Under the pieces are notes generated by a model. The model worked only from the letters and a program-made list of their open reading frames with translations. It did not search any database and was not told where the DNA came from. Below are positions 1 to 7,888 of a stretch of 35,162 bases of DNA, in pieces (within the stretch, counting starts at the first letter, position 1; each line of letters starts with the position of its first letter). Position numbers and translations under genes: made by a program. The stretch is from JAAAOZ01 sp964496595. GTDB taxonomy: Bacteria > Chloroflexota > Anaerolineae > B4-G1 > SLSP01. The DNA lies in NCBI GenBank assembly GCA_964496595.1, contig CAZCAI010000026.1, forward strand, positions 1 through 35,162, in the 5' to 3' direction.

Positions 1-94
1 CAATTTTCGGCTACTTTTAGGACTAATGAGGGGGTTGCCCGGCAAAATCCAAAAGACCCGGATTCAATAGATGTCTGCTCATCACTCTGGGTAG

Positions 95-129
95 AAAAAA
101 GGCGCGATCCGATTGGACCGCGCCTTTTT
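95..129 (-). terminator. Rho-independent terminator downstream of the DUF4332 gene
   Basis: The 6-bp perfect stem GGCGCG/CGCGCC encloses a 12-nt loop and is flanked by an A-run on one side and a T-run on the other, so it could also work in the opposite direction. Read on the minus strand it lies about 50 nt after the stop codon of the DUF4332 gene. No gene was seen in the first 94 bases of the window. Confidence 0.75.
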
Positions 130-181
130 CTTCAACTTTCATCCATTCCATCTCCATCTACAAGAGGGTGAGCGGGACGTC

Positions 182-586
182 TCAGTATGTGATCTTGCGC
201 GGCAGTTCTTTGGCCTGCGCGACCCAAGTCTCGACCTGGGCCTCGGTGGGCAGTTGACGCACCAGCTTCTTTTCCGCGTTGACCTCCACCAGCTTCTGGT
301 ACAGGTTGCCGGGATTGCGCTGCGCCAGTTCGGGAACGGTGTCCACGCCGGCGACTTCCAGCAGGTCGGCGTACTCTTCGCCCACGCCCTTGATGCGGAA
401 CAGATCGACGCGATTCACCCAGCCCAAGATCCGCTTCGATGAGAGGCCGGTGGCTTCCGCGATCTCCTGGCGTCCCTGCGGATCGGCGCCCTTCTTCAGG
501 AGCGCTTCCGTCGTCTTGATGCCCGCATCCGCCAACTTCTGAGCATATTGCTCGCCAATGCCTTCAACTTTGCGTAGGTTCGTCAT
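182..586 (-). CDS. DUF4332 family helix-hairpin-helix protein
   Basis: This 134-residue protein is made of two related helix-hairpin-helix units. The first is near residues 7-25 (VEGIGEQYAQKLADAGI) and the second near 65-84 (IKGVGEEYADLLEVAGV), each with the GxG turn typical of non-specific DNA-binding HhH motifs. The arrangement matches the DUF4332 family, whose precise role is unknown. There is no signal peptide or membrane segment, so it should be cytoplasmic. The ATG is preceded by a good ribosome site (GAAAGGAGT). It appears to be monocistronic, with its own terminator downstream. A second HhH protein of different design is encoded at 18349-18987. DNA or nucleoprotein binding is an inference from the motif. 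Confidence 0.8.
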   Translation of the reverse strand: MTNLRKVEGIGEQYAQKLADAGIKTTEALLKKGADPQGRQEIAEATGLSSKRILGWVNRVDLFRIKGVGEEYADLLEVAGVDTVPELAQRNPGNLYQKLVEVNAEKKLVRQLPTEAQVETWVAQAKELPRKITY

Positions 587-666
587 ATTCGACTCCTTTC
601 ATACTTCAGATGGTGATTGTGTAATGTCTACGGTGGAATCTCCCACCGCATTTTCTAAATTGAGGC

Positions 667-1239
667 CTATCGCGTCTTGTCCCTGAATCGCTTGAGCCGG
701 TGCTGGATGTCTGCGACGATACTTTTGATCTCGGCCAGATCGTTGGCGCTGACGTAAGAAGCCAGCGTATCCAGTAATTTGGGCATATCGGTCTGATAAT
801 AGTGGAGTAACGTCGCGATGTCGTTTTCGTAGAGGCCAACGCGGGCAAAATCTCCTTGGCGATATAGTGAGGGCAGCGCGTAGAGCTTGAGCAATAACAG
901 GCCTTCCACCGTCGCCAAGGTGATGTTCCGTTCGAGAAAATGCTTGTCCTGCGTATGTTCGTGTTGCACCTCTCTGAACAGGGGATTTTGTGTCAGCAAG
1001 ATGTCGATGGGCACGTCGTCGTAGTGAGCATGCACGAAATACACATCCCGGCGGTCGATCTCCAGTTCTGGCAGCTTGTCCAGCGCCGATACGGCCATGA
1101 GCAAATCTAGATCCTCCGTATTACGTCCTTCGACATACTGCAACAGCGCGATGCCGCCCACCAAAACATAATCGATCTCGCGCTGCTCTAAAATCGCGAA
1201 GAAATCCTGCACCGTTTGGATAAGAGAATCTGTATTCAT
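667..1239 (-). CDS. MNT/AbiEii-like nucleotidyltransferase
   Basis: This 190-residue protein has the minimal nucleotidyltransferase-fold signature. VLVGGIAL lies near residues 25-32 (the GG loop), TEDLDL near 41-46 supplies the first two acidic metal ligands, and PID near 77-79 gives a candidate third acidic residue. Such proteins include the toxins of AbiE-type and MNT/HEPN toxin-antitoxin systems as well as housekeeping enzymes, so the substrate cannot be given. The start was chosen for its ribosome site (GTGAGGATACG before ATG). An in-frame ATG at 1350 overlaps the stop of the upstream nuclease gene as ATGA and would add 37 residues, which suggests translational coupling if used. The gene follows the restriction-like nuclease on the same strand and is probably co-transcribed with it. 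No HEPN or AbiEi-like partner is adjacent. Confidence 0.65.
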   Translation of the reverse strand: MNTDSLIQTVQDFFAILEQREIDYVLVGGIALLQYVEGRNTEDLDLLMAVSALDKLPELEIDRRDVYFVHAHYDDVPIDILLTQNPLFREVQHEHTQDKHFLERNITLATVEGLLLLKLYALPSLYRQGDFARVGLYENDIATLLHYYQTDMPKLLDTLASYVSANDLAEIKSIVADIQHRLKRFRDKTR

Positions 1240-1346
1240 CGTATCCTCACGCCAGTTGTTGACGTTGAACACCATCGCTTTGCGAATCGTATCCCCAATT
1301 TGAACACTGCTTTGAATTGTCATTTCGCCCGTGTCCGGAATTCGAC

Positions 1347-2303
1347 TCATGTCCCGAGAATCTTGAAAAGCCGTTGCCTGACATCTTCCTGATTGAGCAC
1401 ATCCTCCACCGCGAACCAATGATCGATGTCATTTTGATGGACGGTTAGCTCAAGCGCGGCCTGTCCTGTCATCGAGACCCTGGGGAGGATGAGCACGGTG
1501 ATGGCGTCGGGATTGTCTTGTTTTGCGCGGCTCAGGCTCTTGATGGCCGCGCCGATGCGCTCCAGGACGCCGGCTGTATCGATGCCGCCTTTGATCTCGA
1601 TGGCGATGAGGATGTGATGTGCTTCATCGTAGAAAGCCAAATCCGGCTCACTATCGCACATGAGGAGTCGTCCATCTTTGAGCTGCAACTCCCTCTCATC
1701 GTCGCTTTGCGCGAGCAATAGGTCTTTGTGCTGGATTCGACGGCGGATCATGCCTTTGATGACCTCCTCCATCCGGTCGCCTTTTGCGTTTTGCCAGGCG
1801 CCTTGCGCCGTTGACCCGGCGGTCATCCCGCGCCATAGATCGAACTCTCTGGGATCAATCTCTTCGTCAGATTCAATGAGACGGCTGATCAACTCATTGA
1901 GGCGTCGTGCGACGTCACGGGCCTTTTGTTCCTCCATTGGTCGTTTGTTGCGCCCGGTTTCGTAGCGCGTGATGGTCAAGCCGATATTGGTCATCGATTT
2001 GAGGGAGACCAGCGCCAGCTTTTGATAGTAGCCGACGGATCTATCGACATTGATCAAAACCCAGGGATGCGCGAAGACACGAACGGGTTTGATGCCTCGG
2101 TGGATGATCTTGTTCCAGGCGGATTGAGAGATGGCTAAGGCTTCTCTGTCCCACGCCAGTTTCTCGCCTTTCACGCTCTCGATGGTATAGGCGATCTCCA
2201 ACAGGCCGTACTCGTGGAGTTTCTGATGGAAGAACTCGCTCTTGGTCACCTGGTTGAGGCGATAGTTTTCATATTTGTTCAGTTCGTCGTGATCAGATGC
2301 CAT
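1347..2303 (-). CDS. PD-(D/E)XK nuclease, probable XcyI-family type II restriction endonuclease
   Basis: This is a 318-residue soluble protein. Near the C-terminus it carries a clear PD-(D/E)XK core: EPDLAFYDE with Pro220-Asp221, then IAIEIKGG with Glu236 and Lys238, on adjacent predicted strands. An acidic helix (GDRMEEVI, residues 175-182) precedes them. The segment GYYQKLALVSLKSM near residues 91-104 and the general layout resemble what I recall of the XcyI family (C^CCGGG cutters), but this assignment is from memory and moderate. No DNA methyltransferase lies on either side: dnaK is upstream and a nucleotidyltransferase downstream. It may be a lone nuclease, have an unlinked methyltransferase, or act in another defence role. 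The ribosome site before the ATG is weak (GAAGAG). Confidence 0.6.
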   Translation of the reverse strand: MASDHDELNKYENYRLNQVTKSEFFHQKLHEYGLLEIAYTIESVKGEKLAWDREALAISQSAWNKIIHRGIKPVRVFAHPWVLINVDRSVGYYQKLALVSLKSMTNIGLTITRYETGRNKRPMEEQKARDVARRLNELISRLIESDEEIDPREFDLWRGMTAGSTAQGAWQNAKGDRMEEVIKGMIRRRIQHKDLLLAQSDDERELQLKDGRLLMCDSEPDLAFYDEAHHILIAIEIKGGIDTAGVLERIGAAIKSLSRAKQDNPDAITVLILPRVSMTGQAALELTVHQNDIDHWFAVEDVLNQEDVRQRLFKILGT

Positions 2304-2409
2304 GATGCTGTCTCTTCAGAAATTCGCCGGGTGCAATGGTCAAGCGCTATTGCGCCTCCCACATGTAACCCAGTAACAACGTCAAACGCGAAGGTTACCA
2401 ATATTAGGG

Positions 2410-4140
2410 CTAGGCTTCCAAATCGAAAAGAAGATCCAGTAGATCCTCTGCGAGTTGCTCCTGCCATGTGAAATCGCCCTCCTGGCGGGCGGCTTCGATA
2501 TCGGCGAGGAGATCCTCTAATTCCTCCCGATCTTCGGGCGCCAGCGCCTCATCTCCTTCTAACGCCAGTAGATGTTGCGCCTGCTCAATCAAAGCGGGGT
2601 CGATGGGGGGTTCGAGATCCACGTTGACCTCGTCATACGTGCGTAAAGCATGGCGGGCCTCCAGAAGCTCCTCCTCGCTGAGGCGTTGTTTGGTCGCCTC
2701 GACGGTGATCGCTTCCTCTTTGCCCGTCTGGCGATCTTTGGCCGTCACGTGCAGAATGCCGTTCACGTTGAAGTCAAACTCGACGGTGACCTCGGCTAAC
2801 TCGCCCGGCACTTCTGGTTCCAGATCCGTGATTAAAAAGTTGCCGAGGGGGGTGTTCTCCGAGGCAATCGGGTGTTCCCCCTGATAGACTTCGATCTTGA
2901 TGGTGTCTTGATCGGGAAACAGCGTGTTAAAGACATCGGCCTTGGCCACGGGGATGGTGGTGTTGCGGTGGATCAGGACTTTGTAGCGGTCGGAGACGAT
3001 GCGCCCGCCGCGAATCTCCGCTACAGCGATGCCCAAGGAGTGCGGCGTGACATCGACTAAGATCGCGTCAATTGGCTCGCCGGCGATGATGCCTGCCTGG
3101 ACGCCAGCGCCCAACGCGACGACCTCCTCTGGATTGAGCGACATCACCGGCTCGATGCCGATATGATTGGCCATCAACTCCCACACCGCCGGGATGCGCG
3201 AGGAGCCGCCGACCATCAGCACCTGCGTCAGTTCTCCTGGTGCGATCTCCGCATCTTCCAAGACCTGATCAACCGACTCAATGGTCAACTCTAGGAGATC
3301 GGCGATCTTGTCCTCGAACTCCTGCCGGCTGATCTCGTGCTCTAAGTGCAGCGGGACGCCGTCCTTTTCCGTGATGTACTCCTCTTTGATCCAGGCGAAA
3401 GGCTGCGACGATAGCTCGATTTTAGCCGCTTCGGCGGCCCGCGAGAGGCGCGCCCACGCCCGGCGATCCTCGCGCAGGTCGATGCCGTGCTTTTCCTCAA
3501 AGGCATCGGCCACCAACGCGGCCAACCGCTCGTCGAAGTCGTCGCCGCCGAGGTGGGTGTTGCCGTGACTGGCGCGCACCTCGACGATGCCGTCCATCAT
3601 CTCCACCAGGGAGACATCGAAGGTTCCGCCGCCCAGATCGTAGACCAGGGCTATCTGGTCGGTGGTGCGGTCGAGGCCGTAGGCCAGGGCCGCCGCCGTC
3701 GGCTCATTGATGATCCGCCGCACATTGAAGCCCGCGACGCGCCCGGCGTCGCGCGTGGCCTGCCGCGCCGCATCGGAGAAATAGGCCGGTACGGTGATGA
3801 CGGCATCGGAAACCTCCATGCCCAAATTCTCTTCGGCGATGCCTTTTAATTCGCGCAGGATGAACGCGGAGATCTCTTGCGGGCTGAATTCGTGATTGCC
3901 CAAGGTGACCCGGCGCGCGGTCCCCATCGAGCGCTTGATGGAGCGCACTGTGTTCTCCGGGTTGATGACGTATTGGTTGCGGGCGGGCGTGCCCACCAGC
4001 CAATGACCTCCCGGCGCGTAGGCCACCACGGAGGGGATGATGCGCTCGTCTCCGTTCGGCAGCATCACCGGGCGGCCATCTTTTACAATCGATACACCAG
4101 AGTTTGTCGTTCCTAAGTCAATACCTACAATGGGTTTCAT
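2410..4140 (-). CDS. dnaK: Hsp70 chaperone DnaK
   Basis: DnaK is the ATP-dependent chaperone that binds exposed hydrophobic segments of client proteins in the cytoplasm. This 576-residue copy has the N-terminal phosphate-1 motif IVGIDLGTTNS, the phosphate-2 segment VYDLGGGTFDVSL, the adenosine motif VLMVGGSSRIPAV, the interdomain stretch AILVDVTPHSLGI and a beta-type substrate domain (ITDLEPEVPGE, FNVNGILHVTAKD). It is shorter than the usual 600-640 residues because the helical lid is brief and the acidic C-terminal tail of housekeeping DnaK is missing, so it may be a paralogue serving the local partners. It is the last gene of the TPR, J, grpE, dnaK operon, 31 nt after the corrected grpE stop, with AAAGAGGT as a candidate ribosome site. 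I see no terminator directly after it. Confidence 0.95.
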   Translation of the reverse strand: MKPIVGIDLGTTNSGVSIVKDGRPVMLPNGDERIIPSVVAYAPGGHWLVGTPARNQYVINPENTVRSIKRSMGTARRVTLGNHEFSPQEISAFILRELKGIAEENLGMEVSDAVITVPAYFSDAARQATRDAGRVAGFNVRRIINEPTAAALAYGLDRTTDQIALVYDLGGGTFDVSLVEMMDGIVEVRASHGNTHLGGDDFDERLAALVADAFEEKHGIDLREDRRAWARLSRAAEAAKIELSSQPFAWIKEEYITEKDGVPLHLEHEISRQEFEDKIADLLELTIESVDQVLEDAEIAPGELTQVLMVGGSSRIPAVWELMANHIGIEPVMSLNPEEVVALGAGVQAGIIAGEPIDAILVDVTPHSLGIAVAEIRGGRIVSDRYKVLIHRNTTIPVAKADVFNTLFPDQDTIKIEVYQGEHPIASENTPLGNFLITDLEPEVPGELAEVTVEFDFNVNGILHVTAKDRQTGKEEAITVEATKQRLSEEELLEARHALRTYDEVNVDLEPPIDPALIEQAQHLLALEGDEALAPEDREELEDLLADIEAARQEGDFTWQEQLAEDLLDLLFDLEA

Positions 4141-4171
4141 ACGTTGTTTTTACCTCTTTAGATTTTTAGCG

Positions 4172-5049
4172 TTATACAGTCTGCTTATTCTTCTCTTGTT
4201 CCAATGATTTGGTCTTCTGGCCATAGACGACGACCTCGGCATAGCGCAACACGCCGGCCGGCGTGCGATAGCCGCGTCGTTCCTCGGCGGCGATGATGCC
4301 CGGCGCGCCGTCGTCCGCTGTGATTTTCTCCACNNNNNNNNNNNNNNNNNNNNNNNNNNNNNNNNNNNNNNNNNNNNNNNNNNNNNNNNNNNNNNNNNNN
4401 NNNNNNNNNNNNNNNNNNNNNNNNNNNNNNNNNGTTCCTCGGCGGCGATGATGCCCGGCGCGCCGTCGTCCGCTGTGATTTTCTCCACGGCCACATGTTG
4501 GTAAGGATCGAATGGGTGGCCCACGGTGGGAATAGGCGTGACACCCTCGGCCGCCAGCATCGATAGCAGCCGCTCGCGCACCATGCGCAAGCCCTCTAAC
4601 CAGTTGGCCAACTTCGCGCGGTCGGCCGGCGAGACCAGGTAAACCTGCTCTGGCTTGAGTTTCCCTGATTGGGCGACTTTATCGCGCTGGGCCAGGTATT
4701 GCTGCCCGTTGGCAATCGCGGCGTCCAGGCCATCTAAGGTGGGAAGAAGGGCGGAGAGCCATGCTTGACTGGCCTCCGCCACCTCGGTTTCGATCAGCGC
4801 CTCGATAGCTTGCTCTTCGCGGCTCTGCTGCTTCTGCAAGGATTGCAGGGCGGCTTGCAAGCGATCCGCCTGGGATTCCGTCAGCATGTTGGCCTTGTAT
4901 TGGGTCTTGCCAAGCTTGCGGATCTCCTGCTCTAACTTCTCCAGTTGGGCGCCGTTTTTACCGTTCGCGCCGGTGGTCGATGTGGAGCTTCTCTCCACCT
5001 GGGATAGTAGCTCGGCCAATGTCGCCCAAACTAACCGGCGATCACTCAT
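4172..5049 (-). CDS. grpE: GrpE-family nucleotide exchange factor, interrupted by an assembly gap
   Basis: GrpE releases ADP from DnaK. The N-terminal half is a long coiled coil (about residues 30-90), followed by the dimer and beta-wing region with HPFDPYQHVAVEK. The reading frame is broken by 100 Ns flanked by two identical 55-bp copies. Removing one copy plus the Ns (155 nt) restores the frame and yields a normal GrpE ending, RRGYRTPAGVLRYAEVVVYG, giving about 240 residues. The start overlaps the J-protein stop by 8 nt (ATGAGTGA), indicating translational coupling. The N-terminus (MSDRRLVWATLAELLSQ) is unlike housekeeping GrpE, which fits a dedicated partner of the adjacent DnaK. The break should not be read as a pseudogene. 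Confidence 0.88.
4279..4488. other. Assembly gap (100 N) with duplicated 55-bp flanks
   Basis: Bases 4279-4333 and 4434-4488 are identical, and the Ns fill exactly the space between them. This is what scaffolding produces when two contigs that really overlap by 55 bp are joined by a default 100-N spacer. The total excess of 155 nt is not a multiple of three and explains the apparent frameshift in grpE. Confidence 0.93.
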
Positions 5050-5458
5050 CGTATAGTCCTACCTTTCGATAATCCTCTTCAAAATCACGCCGGCCTAGAT
5101 CGCCATGCAGTTCCAGTAATTTCCAGATATGATCGGCGTGGAAATCCAAGTCGGGGTTCCGGCGCCGTTTACGCGGTCGCCAGGGCGGCGGCGGTTGGAA
5201 GAGGAAGAGGTCGGTCTCTGCTTTCGCCTCCTCGGTGCGCAACTTTTCATAAGCCGCGCGGATCAGCTTGAACGTGGCGGCATCCTCTTCTGGCGGATGC
5301 TCACGCACTAATCGAAAGTAGGCGTGCTTGACTTGACGTCGCGATGCGCCGCGCTGCAAGCCCAACACCGCATAGGGGTTTTCACTCTCGAAGTTCGGTT
5401 CCGGTGCAGTTCCTTCTTCCCCTAAACTGGGGGTTTGAAAGCTTCTCTCTGCCATCAT
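5042..5458 (-). CDS. J-domain protein with HPP in place of HPD
   Basis: This 138-residue protein has a J-domain over residues 26-72: NPYAVLGLQRGAS, helix II RRQVKHAYFRLVRE, then HPPEEDAATFKLIRAAYEKL. Canonical J-domains have His-Pro-Asp between helices II and III, and the Asp is needed to stimulate Hsp70 ATPase. Here residues 54-56 are His-Pro-Pro. It lacks the Gly/Phe and zinc-finger regions of DnaJ; the rest is a basic proline-rich stretch (WRPRKRRRNP) and an acidic C-terminal helix region. It sits 15 nt after the TPR gene and overlaps grpE, so it belongs to the chaperone operon. The ribosome site is AGGAGG 14 nt upstream with a second GAGGT closer; two consecutive ATG codons are possible starts. 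It probably positions DnaK without fully activating it, which is an inference. Confidence 0.82.
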   Translation of the reverse strand: MMAERSFQTPSLGEEGTAPEPNFESENPYAVLGLQRGASRRQVKHAYFRLVREHPPEEDAATFKLIRAAYEKLRTEEAKAETDLFLFQPPPPWRPRKRRRNPDLDFHADHIWKLLELHGDLGRRDFEEDYRKVGLYDE

Positions 5459-5473
5459 GCTACCTCATACCTC

Positions 5474-7684
5474 CTAAAATCCGTCCGGGAAAGGCCCGCC
5501 GGGGCCGAATGGGCCGAACGGGCTATTGAGTATTAGGTTTAACAGATCCGGCGGCATCGTCAGCATATCACGAATCATTCGGATGCGGTCCAACTCTTCG
5601 TGATTCTTATCCCGACGTGCTATGTCTTCTGCTCTTCTCAGATAACGGCGGGCTTCGCGTTCGTCACCTTGACGGAATGCGATCAACGCCAAGGATATGT
5701 ACGCCGTGCTGGGCTTCTGATCAGCTTCGATGGCGCGTTTGAGATACTCTGCGGCCAGATCGTACTGCTCGGTCGTCATGGCTAACATATCGCCGATTTG
5801 GAACAAGATCATCGATTCTGGGCTGCTATTCTCTGTCGCTTTCTCAAACCACTCCTGGGCCAGTTCGACGCCTTCCTCTTCTGTATAGCGCGGGTCTTGA
5901 ACATAATAGGCGCCAATCGCCATATAGGCTTCGGGCGGAACATTGGGCAGCGTCTCTTCGGATTGCGTCATAATCTGAGCGACTTTATCTGGTTCTTCGG
6001 CCATCAGCCAGAGGTTGATGCATGCCATATACGCTCGCATCGAGGGCTGATCACGATCTAAGATTTTATCCACGCATGCTTGTACTTCATCCATCTCATC
6101 GACCATCACATGACAACGGCCTAGGAGTGTGAGCACATCCACATTACGAGGTTGATACTTCAACGCCTGTTGGAGCATCTCGTAGGCCTGTTCGACGTTA
6201 CCCCACCGCAAGCGATCCTCCACTTGATTGAGATAATAGTCGATCAAGGCCTGTTGGGCCTCCAAGTTATTAGGTTCAAGTTCTAAGGCGCGTTGTAAAT
6301 AACGTGGCGCGGCGCTTTGTTCCCACCAGCGCGCGTGAGCGGCCAGCACTTCTCCCATCTGGATAAGTGCGGGGATATAATCGGGATCACGGTCTAGAAT
6401 GCGCTCTAGCTCATTTTCGGCGGCTCTGAATTGTCCGTTATCCAACAGGCCCCGGACCAGTTCCATTCGAGTCTCCAAGTTATCGGGGTTCCATTTCACG
6501 GCCATTTTGTAAACGTGGATGGCCTCATCGTATTCGCCGGCCTTGACGTAGGCCTGCGCCGCGCGCTTCCACAGTTGCGCGACTTCCTCGTCGCTGATGG
6601 CGTCCCGATGATCGTCTTTGCGCGGGCGGCGACGCAGCACTTCGCGCCATGTCTCCCCGGCCTGGAGATAATTCTCGTGCCGCTCGTAGGCCAGCGCGAG
6701 GTTATAGGCCGCTCGAAAACTGCCGTCCTCCAGATCGTACGCGCGTTGCCAATGTTCCTCCGCCTGCGACCAATCGCCTTGATTGGCGGCCTCATAGCCC
6801 AAGTGATGGTGCGCCTGCGCGCGCAGTTCTCTGAGGCTGGGCTTGTCGGGACGATAGCGCGCGGCTTTGCGCGCGGCTTCTATCGCGCCCTGCGCATCAT
6901 CCGCCTCCAATCGCGCCTCTGCCAGCCGATGGAAGCTTTCCCCCAAGTTGAGCGTGAGCGAGGGCGATTTCATCCCCAGGGATTCCGCTTCTATCCAATG
7001 CTGCCGCGCCGCTTCCCAGTCCTCTCGTTGGCCGGCCGCGTTGCCCAGATAATAATGAATAAAGGCGGTTTTGTCCGCTGTCTCGGATGTATCCAGCGCT
7101 TCAGTGATCAGCGATGTGGCCTTGTCCAGCTCTCCTTCATCTAAGGCCACCACACCATGCCACAGCGGTGGCGCCGCATCATCTAATTTATAGGGACGGC
7201 GCCGGAACGTCTGAACGTCGCGCAACATTGCCCGCTCAGTCTCGGTCAAATCGGCCCACACCGGGTGCTCTTCTGGCGATCTCTCTTGCTGGAGCAAGGC
7301 CAGCGCTAGAGGAAACGTTACCCGCGCGGCGAACTCGGACTCTTTTTTGCGCAAACTCACGTAAATCCGGTGCGCCCCCGCTTGATCCCCATGCAGATGT
7401 AGTCCTAAGCCCAGATGATAAGTAAAACGGAGGTCTTTGGGATACATCTCGCGTGCGCGCTGGAGATCCTCCACACCGGCCCACACTTCATTCTTCTGAT
7501 GAATGCGCTCGACGCCGCGCCGGAAATAGGCCTCCGCGAAGATTCGTTTCGGCTGCATCTTCTTGATCTGCTCGCCGACGTGCTGCCACAACTCAATGGC
7601 CTCGTCATAATCGCCCCGGAGATATGCCCGATGCCCGCGCTCTCGAAGTCTCGCTGCGCCCTGTCGATTGCGTTTTCTTGCCAT
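5474..7684 (-). CDS. Large tetratricopeptide-repeat (TPR) protein heading the chaperone operon
   Basis: This 736-residue protein is made almost wholly of TPR helix pairs. Examples are GHRAYLRGDYDEAIELWQ near the N-terminus, AQAYVKAGEYDEAIHVYKMA in the middle and the final repeats up to about residue 700. It ends with a Gly/Pro/Phe-rich tail (PFGPFGPGGPFPDGF). There is no signal peptide or membrane segment, so it should be cytoplasmic. TPR arrays bind peptides and other proteins, and TPR cochaperones are known to dock to Hsp70. As first gene of the operon with a J protein, GrpE and DnaK it is a plausible scaffold or client-delivery factor. The start is the ATG with GGGAGA about 10 nt upstream; a TATAAT promoter and an inverted repeat lie in the leader. 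Confidence 0.88.
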   Translation of the reverse strand: MARKRNRQGAARLRERGHRAYLRGDYDEAIELWQHVGEQIKKMQPKRIFAEAYFRRGVERIHQKNEVWAGVEDLQRAREMYPKDLRFTYHLGLGLHLHGDQAGAHRIYVSLRKKESEFAARVTFPLALALLQQERSPEEHPVWADLTETERAMLRDVQTFRRRPYKLDDAAPPLWHGVVALDEGELDKATSLITEALDTSETADKTAFIHYYLGNAAGQREDWEAARQHWIEAESLGMKSPSLTLNLGESFHRLAEARLEADDAQGAIEAARKAARYRPDKPSLRELRAQAHHHLGYEAANQGDWSQAEEHWQRAYDLEDGSFRAAYNLALAYERHENYLQAGETWREVLRRRPRKDDHRDAISDEEVAQLWKRAAQAYVKAGEYDEAIHVYKMAVKWNPDNLETRMELVRGLLDNGQFRAAENELERILDRDPDYIPALIQMGEVLAAHARWWEQSAAPRYLQRALELEPNNLEAQQALIDYYLNQVEDRLRWGNVEQAYEMLQQALKYQPRNVDVLTLLGRCHVMVDEMDEVQACVDKILDRDQPSMRAYMACINLWLMAEEPDKVAQIMTQSEETLPNVPPEAYMAIGAYYVQDPRYTEEEGVELAQEWFEKATENSSPESMILFQIGDMLAMTTEQYDLAAEYLKRAIEADQKPSTAYISLALIAFRQGDEREARRYLRRAEDIARRDKNHEELDRIRMIRDMLTMPPDLLNLILNSPFGPFGPGGPFPDGF

Positions 7685-7722
7685 AAATCATTTTCTCCCG
7701 TGATAGAAGTCTCGTATAGTAA

Positions 7723-7754
7723 ATTACCCCCTGTCATGACGGATGGGGGGTAAT
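7723..7754. promoter_or_regulatory. Inverted repeat in the leader of the chaperone operon
   Basis: The arms ATTACCCCC and GGGGGTAAT are perfect 9-bp complements separated by about 14 nt. The element lies between the predicted -10 box and the start codon of the TPR gene, the place of an operator or a leader hairpin. It is not a CIRCE element (TTAGCACTC-N9-GAGTGCTAA), so regulation by HrcA is not indicated. Confidence 0.5.
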
Positions 7755-7779
7755 CTTAGATGAATCTCTTCTAAATAAG

Positions 7780-7808
7780 ATTATACTCTCAAACATCAAA
7801 CTTGCCAG
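7780..7808 (-). promoter_or_regulatory. Sigma70-type promoter of the chaperone operon
   Basis: On the minus strand a perfect TATAAT (7780-7785) is preceded at 17 nt by CTGGCA (7803-7808), a 4/6 match to TTGACA. It is about 100 nt upstream of the TPR start codon. Confidence 0.5.
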
Positions 7809-7831
7809 TTAATTGCTCGATACTATACAAT
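7802..7831 (+). promoter_or_regulatory. Candidate promoter of the SprT-like gene
   Basis: TTGCCA (7802-7807) is followed after 18 nt by TACAAT (7826-7831). It overlaps the -35 region of the divergent chaperone promoter, so the two could compete. A further TACACT (7874-7879) lies 9 nt before the ATG and could give a leaderless transcript. Confidence 0.4.
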
Positions 7832-7888
7832 GTTCCCTTCTCCCTTCTCCCTTTCGCTCAGACGCTTTCGTGCTACACTCTTTACATC

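Noticed and set aside
4279..4488. The 55-bp duplication as a true biological repeat
   Set aside because: It exists only at the two edges of the N run, and collapsing it restores the GrpE frame exactly.
7723..7754. CIRCE element for HrcA upstream of the chaperone operon
   Set aside because: The arms do not match TTAGCACTC/GAGTGCTAA.
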